Shown: in pieces, positions 1 through 35,000 of the stretch | How positions within the stretch are numbered: the stretch's first letter is position 1 | Layout of the letters: each line of letters begins with the position of its first letter | Source of the DNA: Acanthaster planci | Lineage: Eukaryota; Echinodermata; Asteroidea; Valvatida; Acanthasteridae | Assembly: GCF_001949145.1 (NCBI RefSeq) | Contig: NW_019091391.1 | Coordinates: 1,210,487-1,274,486 of the forward strand | Length of the DNA stretch: 64,000 nt | Direction of reading: 5' to 3' | Translations under genes and position numbers: made by a program | Notes under the pieces: model-generated | What the model was told of the DNA's origin: nothing | The model's input: only the letters and a program-made list of their open reading frames with translations | Database searches by the model: none

Positions 1-289
1 GATGCTTACCACAGTCTCGTAGTTTGGGAACGATGTTGACGACGCTATGTAGAAAGTGGTGCCTACCTAGACGTATTACTGGCAAATTCAACACTTCATT
101 GTATGGAACCTGACTACGTAGCGATGCGTACAACGTGTCGCTCGCTCCGATCGGGTACCGCTGCCGATCAATCAAAAATCACTTTCACTGAGATCATCGA
201 CGAAAGAGGATCGTTGCTCGTTACTAATACTATAGTATATTACTAGCGCGTACCGAACCATTTGGAGAACAACTTTCTATTCACAAAAT

Positions 290-23703
<23,414 letters not shown>

Positions 23704-24619
23704 TGCCGGAGCGCACCCTCGTCGGGGTGACCTTTGTGGGCAGCGTCAACAGCGCCCTCAAGAGGTGACCTTACGGGGGCCCACAGCCAGGCAGCAAATT
23801 CGGCATGACCAGTTTAATGAAAAATGAACCTCCCCCTGATTGTCTTGTTTTAAAGGCTATGATTTCTTAAGAAGCAGTGGATTGGAGTATATAAACGTAA
23901 ACCAAGTTCGCACATTGCATTTATTGGGATTGGGTTTATGAGAGGGCGTGATTCCAGTCAGAGCCATAATTGGAATATCAAAAATTGTCAGGCAGCATCC
24001 GTGGATCTGTATTCCATATTCACCTAAAGGTGATTGTTTTTTCATTCCCCAGTTATTTTTACCCTTTTTTATTTACTGTTTGTATTTCTTTTTTTTAATT
24101 ACTCCGAAATTACTCTGTTTTTAACCATACAGGTACCCTGTATTTATGTTGGAAGTCTTCCAACTTTTCATTTCAGCCACCCACATTCTGTCCTTTCAAT
24201 TCGTTACTCCCTTTCAGCGTAAACTCCACTTTTAACAGGTTTTGGTTCCAGCTTGTACATGTGTTCACAGTCTCTTTTTGAGGCTAAATTGAATTATTTC
24301 ATCTTCACTGCCGGAACGATTATCTCTTACCTTCTTCCCCACTAGATTTAATCTTTTAACTTTGTGTTTCTTTGGTTTTACCTTTTATCTTAAAGAGTGA
24401 CTCGGAGCTGATCTCATTAAAGGGACCCTGTCCAGGAATTTATAGCGTGGGAAACAATTTGCTTGGCAAAAGCAGTTTTTGAGCCGAAACTTCGATCATT
24501 GTCCAGTGCTTGAACCCAGTCATGCTGAAGTTTATGTTCGGCGATATGTGTTTTTCTGTGGATCTCAAAACTTTCAGGAAGGTTCAAGGCTGCCTATTTT
24601 CTTGGCCAGCTTGATCACA

Positions 24620-24625
24620 AATAAA
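24620..24625 (+). terminator. Candidate polyadenylation signal for PAPSS
   Basis: AATAAA about 0.9 kb after the PAPSS stop, followed by GTGCTGTC, a GT-rich context. Other signals further on are possible, so the 3' UTR end is a guess. Confidence 0.35.
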
Positions 24626-27600
24626 GTGCTGTCTCAAATATCACTGTCGAGACAGGTTCATTGACAAGGACTCCTGACAAATTTGCCATTGGGCTTGAAT
24701 TCCCAAAACTGCTTTTCGGACTGGCAAACTTTTTCAGAAGGGATGGCATTTGTTTCGGACCAGCGGCTTTACCATGAACAGAAGAAATTTCTAACTATCT
24801 ATCTCACTGTATCTCCATATTTGCTCGATGACATGTTTAAAGTGATGTACAATGTAGGTCAAGTACAGGGTTTTAAACATGTACACGTAAAATACCTTAT
24901 TACAAGCACAAAAGATATTCCGAACAAAATGCTGCAGTATGACAGGCTGACGTGACGATTTCGTGAGTAATCTTTGGTTAGTTGTTTCAGAGTGTGTACC
25001 AGTCTCCGCATGGGTCTTCCTCAAATTTTTTTTTGATACCAGATGAACGACGTCCATGAAGCCAAATTATAACAGTCATTTTGGATGCAGTATCAAGACC
25101 GATGAATTGTGTATCATAAATTCCTCTACTTCCCCATTCAGGGTTGAGATCAGTCAAGTCATGCATACGATGGACTTTGCCGACTTCGAAATGTAAGGAC
25201 CCAAATTCGGTTGTAACCGCTGTATTCACCATTTTGTCATACTTTTATCATTCCAAAACAGAGGATAGAAACCTGCTGTTCCAAGTGTATTGATTTGACC
25301 AATTGGAGTGCTATGCGATAATTTTTTTTTGGGGGGGGGCATATGGCTTCAAAATGCATTTTGAAATGGTGGCTACGTTCATGGTGTTGCCAGAGAAAGT
25401 GAGGCCACATCTGAAGCCAGTGTTTCAAAAACCCATACACTTTGTCAAACCTCGGATTTGTCTTTGGCTTCAGGTGATTGCGCTCATAGCCCCGTCATTC
25501 TCTGCTTTTCAGGAATATCCCATTCTCAAATGTGAAGCCATGGTTTGGAGTATTTCTATTTGGTTTTGAACATTTGGGGGGCTTCAGCAGTGATCAGTGC
25601 ACCAAAGATGGTAATGCTGGATGCAAAAGTCAAGGTGATCGCATGGTTTAAATGTACCTCACTTGCAAAAAGAAAAAAAAAATTATTGATTTATTTGCAA
25701 CTGGCTGAAATGGCATTGTAAATCCCTCTCTCTCCCTGTTGTGTGTCATAAGTTGATTCAATAGAGGCTACCGATTGAATGGCTAATTTCATGAGTTCAT
25801 TGCATTCAGGTCAAGAAAGTGAAAGTTTTTTAAACATGAACTTAATGTGAAATTTTGTGGTGTGTAGTTTTTATCGGTTCCTTTTTAATGTTAGATTTTT
25901 TTCCATTGACTGCCACATTTGTGACTGCAGTAACAGCTGTGCTAGTGTCTTACACAGTAGAAAAGACGAAGAATGTGAATGTTGGATGTCCGTTTTTATC
26001 TGGCGTATTTTCGTAGGGTGGCTAGCCTTGCTGCAAGACTCTTCTGTTTGACTTCAGTTATACAAATAGTGGTGTCTTGCACCAATACTACATGGGGGTG
26101 AGAAAAAAACAGATTGCCAGTTAATGTGACATCTGCGAACAAGGCTGTTTCAGGTTATTGCCTGAAAATGGAGGGTAAAAAAGGAAAGGCGTATTTGACA
26201 CACAGGGCCCTCCATATTCTGTACCACTGCCATCATTATCAAAATGGAACTCTTGTAATGCAATCATTACAAAAGACATTTGTAACTTAAAAACCAGGCC
26301 CAGTTTAAACATTTGTCAATTTTGTCATGAACTGTTGCAAGTTGTAGGCCTGTGCAGTGTTTATACAAAACCAGTGGTGGGTGGAAATGGGTTGGCATTT
26401 TGCTAGGAGTTCTGGTTGTCTGTATGTGCAATTGTGTTCATTTTACATTAGGTTGATATTTCAGCACAGGTACTGTTCCAGGTCATTTGTCCATAATTGT
26501 TATTTAGTGACATGTTGAGATTTTCAACCACAGGTAGTGAAGCGTGTTTCATCACATTTAGTTCTCAGTCTGGCATTGTTTCGATGCTCCCTGCATTATC
26601 GGTTTTGTAGGTTTCTGTTTGGAATCTTTGACAGCGGGGCTGCGGAAGAGTGTGGAGACCGAAAATGTGCAAATTTCCAAAGTTTCAGTTCATTTTTCAA
26701 GAGAAAGGGATTTCCCCAACCTGCTCAAGTCACGTGAATGTCCGCGACTTTCGCTCTCATGCTGGTTATGTTTACGTCTAAGCTTTTGCTTCCATTATTT
26801 TATCATCAATTAATAATTTAAATGAATGGTTAGCCAGCTGTTTTACACAAGTTAGAACAATTTCAGTCATTTGTGAATAACATAATGAATAGCTCTCAAA
26901 ATGCTGATGTGGCAAGATAAACCCTATTTTTCTAAATACAGTTTTATTCTCTCTTTAAAATCTATAATCATGGCAAAGACAAATTTAGAATAAACCAGTG
27001 CAAAAAAGTCATTTGTTCAACTGTGTTTATTTCTGTTGCTATTATACAGGAAACTGCAGAGGCTTGAAGACGATACTGTTGCAACAAAATATGTCTAGTA
27101 ATTTTCTTAAAAAGCTACTTTAACACAAATTTTACGGAGCTTTGTTTACAGCAAAGACCAAAATCTTTATTCCATATTGAACAACGCACTAAAACTACAA
27201 TCGCTAAACTACATGTACATAGAAAATTTCAAAACGCCCGAGTAGCTGATCGCTCTGTCATTTATGCAAAAGTGACTTACTGTAAATGCGCACTATTCAA
27301 CCATACGTATTTCACCAGTTAGTTGAGTTACGGACTGGTAAATTCCTGAGACATTTCAAAGTATAAGTACCTAGGCCAAATAAAGTAACTTTATTCCGGC
27401 AGAATAAACAAATCCCACCGCATTCAATGCACATGTAAACATGCGAACTACGTGTATATCAACATTACGAAAGAAATTTTAAACTTTAGAAAAACTGAAT
27501 CCTTCCAAAATCTTTTGGGCTGAATGCAAGGTAACAGAAGATGGATCTGACTGACAGGAAATTTGGTGTACATTGTAGACAGTAGGCATGTTCACGGATC

Positions 27601-27767
27601 GTAAGAAACCAGCCTTCTGAAAAGTTAAAGAAAACCTTCTAAATCTCAATACAAAGAAAGGTAAGTAAATAAGGAAACTGAGAAACAGAACTAAGAACTT
27701 AAACAACGGATGGGAAAGTGAACATCTATATGTAAGGTATACTCCTTTCTTACAGAATTAGCTTTTT

Positions 27768-27866
27768 AAATCATGCTTTCATTTTCAGAAAACAATACCT
27801 TGTCATGCTTCTTGTTGGCCGTTCAAATCATGCTTTCATCTTCATGACAATTGTCATGTTTCTTGT
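27768..27866 (+). repeat. 57-bp imperfect tandem duplication
   Basis: AAATCATGCTTTCAT starts at 27768 and again at 27825, each followed by a TGTCATG(C/T)TTCTTGTT word. AT-rich and non-coding. Confidence 0.75.
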
Positions 27867-29038
27867 TTTATTTATCAAAGAAATAAATGTTCCTCAATTG
27901 TAGAAAAAAACTTGTAAATACTCCTATGGAAAAAGCATATGCTGACTACATGCTGAGATGAAAATGAAAACCTATGAAAATTGAAAAGTTTTCAAAAACC
28001 TTTATAAGAAATACATTATACATGTAACTTGAACTTTTAATTGAAACACTGAATAAGTTTCAACTTAAATGCAGAATTCCCGCTTATGACAAAAGTTTAG
28101 AAATTATTCAAGCACTGTTTTTGAAATAAGTATACTTTTAGAAAACTACATTAGTCTATTTTAAATCATTAATAAAATGCCATTTGAGGTTTGTTAAACT
28201 TTGGCATATATCGGCACACTGTACTATAGAGGCCTCTTTCATTTATTGTCCAAGTGAAACATGAAATGAAAAACTTGTATCTTATCCCGTAAATGCTTAA
28301 CAAATCAGTCGTAACGTTTTTTTAAAATCCAATATGAAGATACAGAGGTGCAAGAAAACTCCTGCAATTTTCCAGGAATAAAATGACAAAAACAATGACA
28401 TCAACAGCTTGTAAAATTATAAAATGTTTCCTTTGAATTTGTACATGAAACACAACTTATCAGGAAGTTTCACTAATATACAGTATATTATGTGCTGAGA
28501 AGTTTTCAGGAAGTTTAAATGAGAATTACCTAATTCAACAAGGGATTTCCAAGTACCTTTCCCCTGCAAAATGAGTCATTTGTCAAACGGAAACCGAAAA
28601 AAAAAAAAAAAAAATTAAACAAAACTTTCAGCAACTACACAATCTCCAATACCTGCACCTGTATATGTACAAATGAAAGGAAACTGCAGCAAAAAGACTT
28701 ACAACTTAACAAGGAAGAAGGGGGCTTTTCACAAACGATGACAAATATATGTACCTGCATCCAATGTCACAATAACTTCTTGCAGTAATTCCTGTGACTA
28801 AATCTACACATAGAAAAGTTAGCCTCCTTCAACTCCTTTGACTGCAATGTTCATGGAAATTTCTGGTCATTTCCTGCAATGTAAACAAGCCATGTGTACA
28901 TGAGTGCATGCACGTACACATTACATGAATGAGTCTTCATGTACTGTACATGTATACAGGTCCATACTACACATACGTGCACACTGACATCCTCTTCTAC
29001 TTAAAAACAATATCCTGAGTGCTGAGTCAATCTGAATA

Positions 29039-29484
29039 GTTTGCGATTCGAATATTCAACGTTCAATATGATCGAATATTTAGTAATTCTGACGGGCACA
29101 TTGTTGATAAACAAAACCATTTATACAAAATCAGATGCAATAACGCACAGAATTGTGCATTATAATCACTTTAATGGCTTCTCATGTCTAGGAGTATCTC
29201 CAGACACAATTTAGAATGATTTAAGAGATGAGCAGTACCTCTTGTCCTGCTTGTCTCATTTCTATTCCTTTTAAAGTTTTTAATGATCAATTTATTTGTT
29301 GAATCATTGTAAGATTTGTCACTGTTGACTCTGCTTGAAACAAGCCTCCATAGTGCAATTTTTCTCATTTAAAACAACAAATAATTTTTCCTTTTCGTGA
29401 ATGTTGTACTTGAATATTCAAATTTGCAAAAAGTATTCAAATATTCGATAATCAATCGAATATTCAGATATTTAGCACAGCTCT
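29039..29484 (-). repeat. Dispersed repeat, copy 2 (reverse of 10055-10529)
   Basis: The reverse complement matches copy 1 along most of its length, from AGAGCTGTGC(T/C) to the TTGAATATTCGAAT end. No SINE abuts this copy, so the SINE next to copy 1 is a separate insertion or a different fragment. Confidence 0.7.
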
Positions 29485-30084
29485 AAAATCCTGACAGGTT
29501 GTTCAACTTTGTGTTGACCAAACCCAGCAGGAAACCAGTTACATGAAACATTCACTGAATGCATCCTTAGCTGGTATATAAACGTTTTATGCCCAGCAAT
29601 GTTTAATGTTTCGTTTTTCAGCTTGACCAGACAGTATTGCTTGCTATTCATCAGTCTTCTTTTCATCAGAAAGCCTGACCGATATTTCCATAATTCCTGT
29701 TTTATCTTCTCTCAGATTCTGTAGCTTCAGAATAAAAAAAAGCCAGGAAGTTGGTGACCAGGTGTTTTACTGGATTTTTAGTCTTGGACTGTGTCCATTA
29801 CTGACATTTCAGTGTCCGGCTATGGACCTCCACTGTAACATGTCAGTGCCCCAAACTCAAGCCGTAGGCAGAAGATGGCGAACTGGGGCCAGCCTGAGAA
29901 GGCTTAGAGGGCCGGAGCCTCAGCCAAGCCTGATTTAGACACAAACTGCGGCTCTGTGTAATTGCCTCATGGTAGGGTGTTTTGTGATAGGCACTAAGCA
30001 ACCGCTATACATCAACTGCAATGCTTTCCTCACAAACGGGGTGCCCGAAAGGACACATTTATGATTTCATCAAACTGCTGAAGG

Positions 30085-30798
30085 CAGGGTTTCCCCTTAG
30101 CAGTCGCCTGCTAGCCAAATGCGAGCGAAAATCGTCACGGGCGAGTCAAAACACTTCCCTCAGTCGTCTGGCGGGCAAGTTAAAATATGAACACGTTCCT
30201 TGTTTTTCTAATGTGATTACAGAAAATAAAACAAAGTCTAGATTTAAAAGCTTTACCTTTTGTGTGTCATGAATGTAATTTTATTTAATTGGAATTAAAT
30301 AAACCCCAACATCACTTCTGACTTGCACCTGGAATCCCATATTGTTTGCTGGGACTGCGTGTACATTGTACCTAGTTCCCTTTCATCAACGCATCAATGA
30401 TCTCCAGTAGTCAGTTACCTCTCTACATGATCAATATAATTAACATACAATTCGTACTGGGAACCAGATACCCTAAACTGATACTGCATCCATAAACTGG
30501 TGCAATCCGGTTCGTAAGTGACTTCGCTGTACCACTGATCGCAAGCCCCTCATTGGACAATCATGCCGGGTGAGTGAGTAGAGAACGGGAACCAGTCTAC
30601 CCACACACCGCTATCACCCCACGTGATAGCGGTTGATAGAAACGTCTTGGTGGACCAGCCTTCTTAAGTCAAAAACCTGCTTTAATTGTTATTTTTTTCA
30701 CACATTTCATGGGCTAGTAAAAATCTTTGCAGGCTAGTAAAAATCACAATTTACTAGCCCTGCGGGCTACTGTCAGAAAAAATAAAGGGCAAGCCCTG
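30085..30798. mobile_element. hAT-like non-autonomous element (714 bp)
   Basis: Starts CAGGGTTTCCCC and ends GGGCAAGCCCTG, inverted CAGGG termini as in hAT elements. CTGAAGG directly flanks both ends (30078-30084 and 30799-30805); hAT duplications are normally 8 bp, so one base has changed or the boundary is off by one. There is no transposase ORF. GCTAGTAAAAATC-type words repeat near the right end. Confidence 0.65.
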
Positions 30799-30934
30799 CT
30801 GAAGGTAAACATTCAAAGGCCCGTGTTCAATCAGTGACTCTGGGGACTAAAAAAAGAACTTGGCTGCACATGCTCTGGACTGAATGGAATATATTTCAGG
30901 TTGATGTAGATGTACATACTGTACGTGTATAGTT

Positions 30935-31150
30935 GTTCTTTCTTAGCCTCTCGCCTCTGTACTCCGGGTTTGACTCTCAGTCTGGTCCACATGTGGATTG
31001 GGTTTTCAGTCCCAACCTGATTCCGTGGGTTTTACCCAGAATATTCCTCTGGGGTTTTCCTCCCACCTCTAAAAGTGTGCCTGCTTCTCTTCATCTCCTC
31101 CCTACAAGTTTCTTCAGGCTTACAAGCTACAGTGCCTTCAGCCCTTAGGA
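30935..31150 (+). repeat. SINE-like block with B-box-like motif
   Basis: GGTTTGACTCT (30967-30977) resembles a B box. The body contains GTGGGTTTTACCCAG and GGGGTTTTCCTCCCACC, phrases I associate with invertebrate SINE bodies (from memory, not verified). The A box is not clear. Confidence 0.45.
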
Positions 31151-31333
31151 GGAATCTTGGGTTTCATTACCAGAAATGCTCAATAATGATGATAAAAGTA
31201 ACAACAGTAATTAAAAAAATGGGAGGATTTCTGGCAACTTAAATTATTTCTCAGGGTTATTACTGAGATTTAATTCTTTTTTTTGGGGGGGGAGAAACTG
31301 ATTACGTCACGTGTAGACGTTACAAACTGTCAC

Positions 31334-31339
31334 TTTATT
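31334..31339 (-). terminator. Candidate polyadenylation signal for the minus-strand coiled-coil gene
   Basis: AATAAA on the minus strand about 0.3 kb after the stop codon at 31635-31637. Confidence 0.4.
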
Positions 31340-31634
31340 CTGTAAAGAACTCTGTGTTAATTCTTATGAGGTTAACGTCATAGCTTTAATTAAAAAGGTG
31401 AAGTCTCGGATAACAGTCATAGGTGCTAATTTACTGACGTTAAATGGTTACACTTCAGATTAAACGGATAATGTTGTGATTAACCTTCTTCACTAAGGAC
31501 CTGTTGCTAAATATGACCCTTCCATCTTACCTAATTCCTTCACCAAGGCCCTGCACCAATTTCTTCCTTGCGATTCCATTCCATGAGCTCTCCTCCAGCA
31601 TTCTAGCGGACAGGGAAAAAACCACCAAAGACTC

Positions 31635-32066
31635 TCAGGAGCTATCAATGCACTTGTTGACGTGGCGCTGGAACTCCTCCAGCCGGTCAGCTGGGTACTC
31701 CCGCTTGCACCGCGGGCACTCCAGCGGCTTGTTCGAGAGGAGAAAGGAGCCCGTGGGCACCGACCGGTATCTGCTGCTATCGGAGCCTAGGTCGTGTGAG
31801 CTGGCTGAGAGAAACTCCCCCATGGAATCAGACATGTCCTGCCCCACGTCTGGGACATCAACTCCCGGCCCATCGATCTCGATGTCATGGAATCCCTCCT
31901 GCCAAGGGGAACTCTTGGGGCCCAGCGGGGCACAGCGGGAGTTGGCGAAGTTCGCTGCCAGGGACATGGCAGGCCGGCCCCCTTGCGATTTGAGCACGCT
32001 CAGTTGATACTTCAGCTTCCGGATCTCCTCCCGTTCTTTGCGGAGATCAGCAGTCAGGAGATCTAC
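31635..32066 (-). CDS. Coiled-coil adaptor exon 8 (residues 460-602): LIR-like motif and zinc finger, stop
   Basis: Follows AACTCCAG; VDLLTADLRKEREEIRKL ends the coiled coil. A Ser/Gly/Asp-rich linker carries WQEGFHDIEID, and LECPRCKREYPAD through HVNKC forms the C-terminal finger. TGA at 31637-31635. Confidence 0.88.
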   Translation of the reverse strand, partial: VDLLTADLRKEREEIRKLKYQLSVLKSQGGRPAMSLAANFANSRCAPLGPKSSPWQEGFHDIEIDGPGVDVPDVGQDMSDSMGEFLSASSHDLGSDSSRYRSVPTGSFLLSNKPLECPRCKREYPADRLEEFQRHVNKCIDSS

Positions 32067-35000
32067 CTGGAGTTAAAAAAGACAGATCAGACGTAAAAAT
32101 TAAACCAGTTAACAAAGAATTGGTTCAAATGGTCATGAGAGATTCATAAAGCGTCTTTTAGGCATTTTCTTTTTTGTCATTTACAAAGCGTCTTTTGGGT
32201 GAATTTTTTTTTGGTCATTTACCTGTTGACCCATCCGCTGGCAATTCTTCTTCCACTGCTCGATGTGGAAGTTGTTCTTCTGCTTTTGGCTGGCTGCCTC
32301 CATCTGTTCTTGTCGGAGGTCTTCTTCGTACAGCTTCATCTGCAAAGAAGAACAGAAGAACTGTGGGTAGCAGGAAGCCACAAAGGATAATGGTATTAAA
32401 CACGTTCATGCCTGCTGTTGGCATTGATGACGGCATTTGCTGGCCCCTTTAGATACATGTACCGGTAGAAATCAGCCATTTTTAAAAATGTACTTCATTG
32501 TCTCTTCCTTCCAAAAACAAGTAAAAAGTCTCCAAATGTAGCCTCACCCCCAAAAAAAGGCCAGAAGAGGTTACTGGAAAAAATTCTAAAATACTTGACC
32601 CCCCAAACTAAATTTGATCCCGCAATAATTTGGTTCTAGATTTGCCCTCGACAGTTCAGTACGTTACTCTATTCACGAAGCAGTGACTGGAACTGCATTA
32701 ACTATAGTTACTACAAACTCAATGTGAATCCCACAGAGAAACCATTGTGTGCTTGTACTAAGTTTCCCAATATTCCTCTGGAAGCATAACACAGTAACCA
32801 CGGTAACATCATATACAGTTTACACATGTCAACAGTCTATAACATATTTTCAATAGACTTCTTAATTTACATATAACATCTGAAGGTCGTCGCTAGTCTA
32901 TCGATTCAGTCCTGCATTGGTTTGCAAAGACCGTGCTCGGCATACCTGGGCTTGCACTAGCTCGTTGATATCCTTGAGGTCGGTCATCTCTCGTCGGAGT
33001 TTGGTGATCTCCAGCTCCAGGCTGCGACACTTGGAGCACTGCCGCTGCTTCTGCTGGATGTCTTGCAGTGTCTGCATCAGTTCGTTGTAGCGCTGCTCGA
33101 AAATCTACCCAACGGGAACAACCCTAACAGTGTTAGCTAACAGTCGACTGCACCTGCCAGTCTGCCACTGGCCATCCTTTGTATGGCTGTGTGAAACAAA
33201 CACTGATGGATTCCGGCTTTGGCTTTCATCCGCCGTGTGGTATTGGCAAACACTGAAGTCACAGCCACAAGATACACAACTCAAACATGGCCTTTGCTTA
33301 ACATTTAAAGTTTTAAATTTCCCAGCCAAAGACTCTCATTAGATCATCTCATGATTAGAGCAAGCTGTTTCTGAGCATAGCCTTATCCAAACCTGGCAGT
33401 CAGAGCTACAGAGATTCTCAACACCAACACACTACACAATGTGGCTTGAATGGCTCAAACGCACAAGACCATTGTAGTACTGACGGCCGGTAGTACATAA
33501 TTCGTCTGAAATTATGATTTACAGACACGACACTTAAGCAAGGGGAACAAAAGTCTCAGGGTAGCAGACATTTCAAAGGCCAAGATTTCAAATCATGTAT
33601 AGTTCTCTTAGGGCCGGCGACCATTTAGACCCGGTTTGAAAAGGGCCCCCCGGTAAGCTCGTCCGGTTGCAAAAACCCCTTTCATACCGGCCTGGCTACC
33701 GGCCTGGGAAGCTGGACTGGTTGTTGATCTCGAACTTCTTCATCCTGGGGTCTATTATTTGCAAGTACTGGTACATGCAATCTATCCCAGAAGGAACGTG
33801 CTTGTGGTTTTTAATCCTTCAGCTCTATACAATGTTTACACTAATCCGCTTAGACCCCTATTCATCTGTGCAAGCGTGTTGGGGGAAGCCTTTCATTAGG
33901 GACTTTGAAATGCCAATGTGCAGACAGGCCTTGTACCGGCCTGGAGTAGGCTGAATACCAGGCAGGCATTATAACGGGTGGGCTACCGGGGGGCCCTTTT
34001 CAAACCGGGTCTAAATGGTCGCCGTCCCTTAAGGTTTGTCTGAAGTGGAAGGCAGTAAATGACGGGGGGGGGGGATGGATGGGGCCACCGACCTCTCTTT
34101 GCTTTTCGGCATCTTGGCGCTCTTTGACCAGCAGCTTGTTGTCCGCGGTCACCTGCTTCAGCTGGGTGTCCAGGAGTCCCATCTCATCATTGAGTCGCTT
34201 ATTCTGTTGCTCAAGCTGTTTCACAGACACGCCCCCATCAACCTGAAAAAAGGTAAAAGGCTATCTCTTGAAGGCAACTATTTACGTCAGAGAAGCTAAA
34301 CTTCTTTCTGTTCAATAGACCAAAAAGGTTATCCAATTCAACTTTTTTGTACATAATTATGACCTGAGCCTTTCTTTAACATTTCCAAACAAACTTTTCT
34401 AATACAGAAGCACAACTTTTTATGGATCAGTTGGTGGTTATTTACAGTACTTCTGTTTTCAACAGAATGCTTCCAAATAGCTTGTGCTTTTTTCAGTTTC
34501 CTGGAACGCAGCATGAAAGAGTAGCTTTGGGCAATCTGCAAGAGTAGCTTTGTGTATGGTTCTGCAGGATATCGACCACATCATTCCAAGCTCTAACAGT
34601 TTTCGTAAAAGCTCTCCCAGACACCACATCATTAAATTTTATCCTCAGGTGAGACTGGTGGTAATATGTGTACTGAAGATTTTCTGGATGAACGATGATC
34701 CAATTGGGTTTTTACAACTGAAGGTGTGGCATTACCATATCCTGCCCCTCGGTGGCACTCTCGGTCTTTTCCTCCTTGTGGATGGGCACAAAGACTTTGG
34801 AATCGTCAGGGGCGTGGCCGTCTTCCTTCTGGTTAGGTGGGGCAGCCTTCTTGTGCTCCTCCTTCAGCTCCTCGCAGCGTTTGGATAGGGTGTCAATCAT
34901 GACTTGGCTCAGGTTCAATTTCTTTTGGAGTTTCTCGTTCTGCAAGATTGGAGTGAGTCCAAACCAAATGTCTCAAAAGTCAGGCTCTATTTCTGGGACA

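Larger units (their letters stand above)
23704..31634. other. Convergent intergenic region between PAPSS and the coiled-coil gene
   Basis: This stretch contains the PAPSS 3' UTR of unknown extent, dispersed-repeat copy 2 (29039-29484), an hAT-like element (30085-30798), a SINE-like block (30935-31150), a 57-bp tandem duplication (27768-27866) and an A-run near 28598. ORFs here are short and unrecognised. I see no gene. Confidence 0.6.

Noticed and set aside
24987-25232. 81-codon minus-strand ORF downstream of PAPSS
   Set aside because: The composition is protein-like, but there is no recognisable domain, splice partner or repeat, so it is not supportable as a gene.
31504-32007. 167-codon plus-strand ORF
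   Set aside because: It is antisense to the last exon of the coiled-coil adaptor, whose minus-strand reading has splice sites, a zinc finger and phase agreement.
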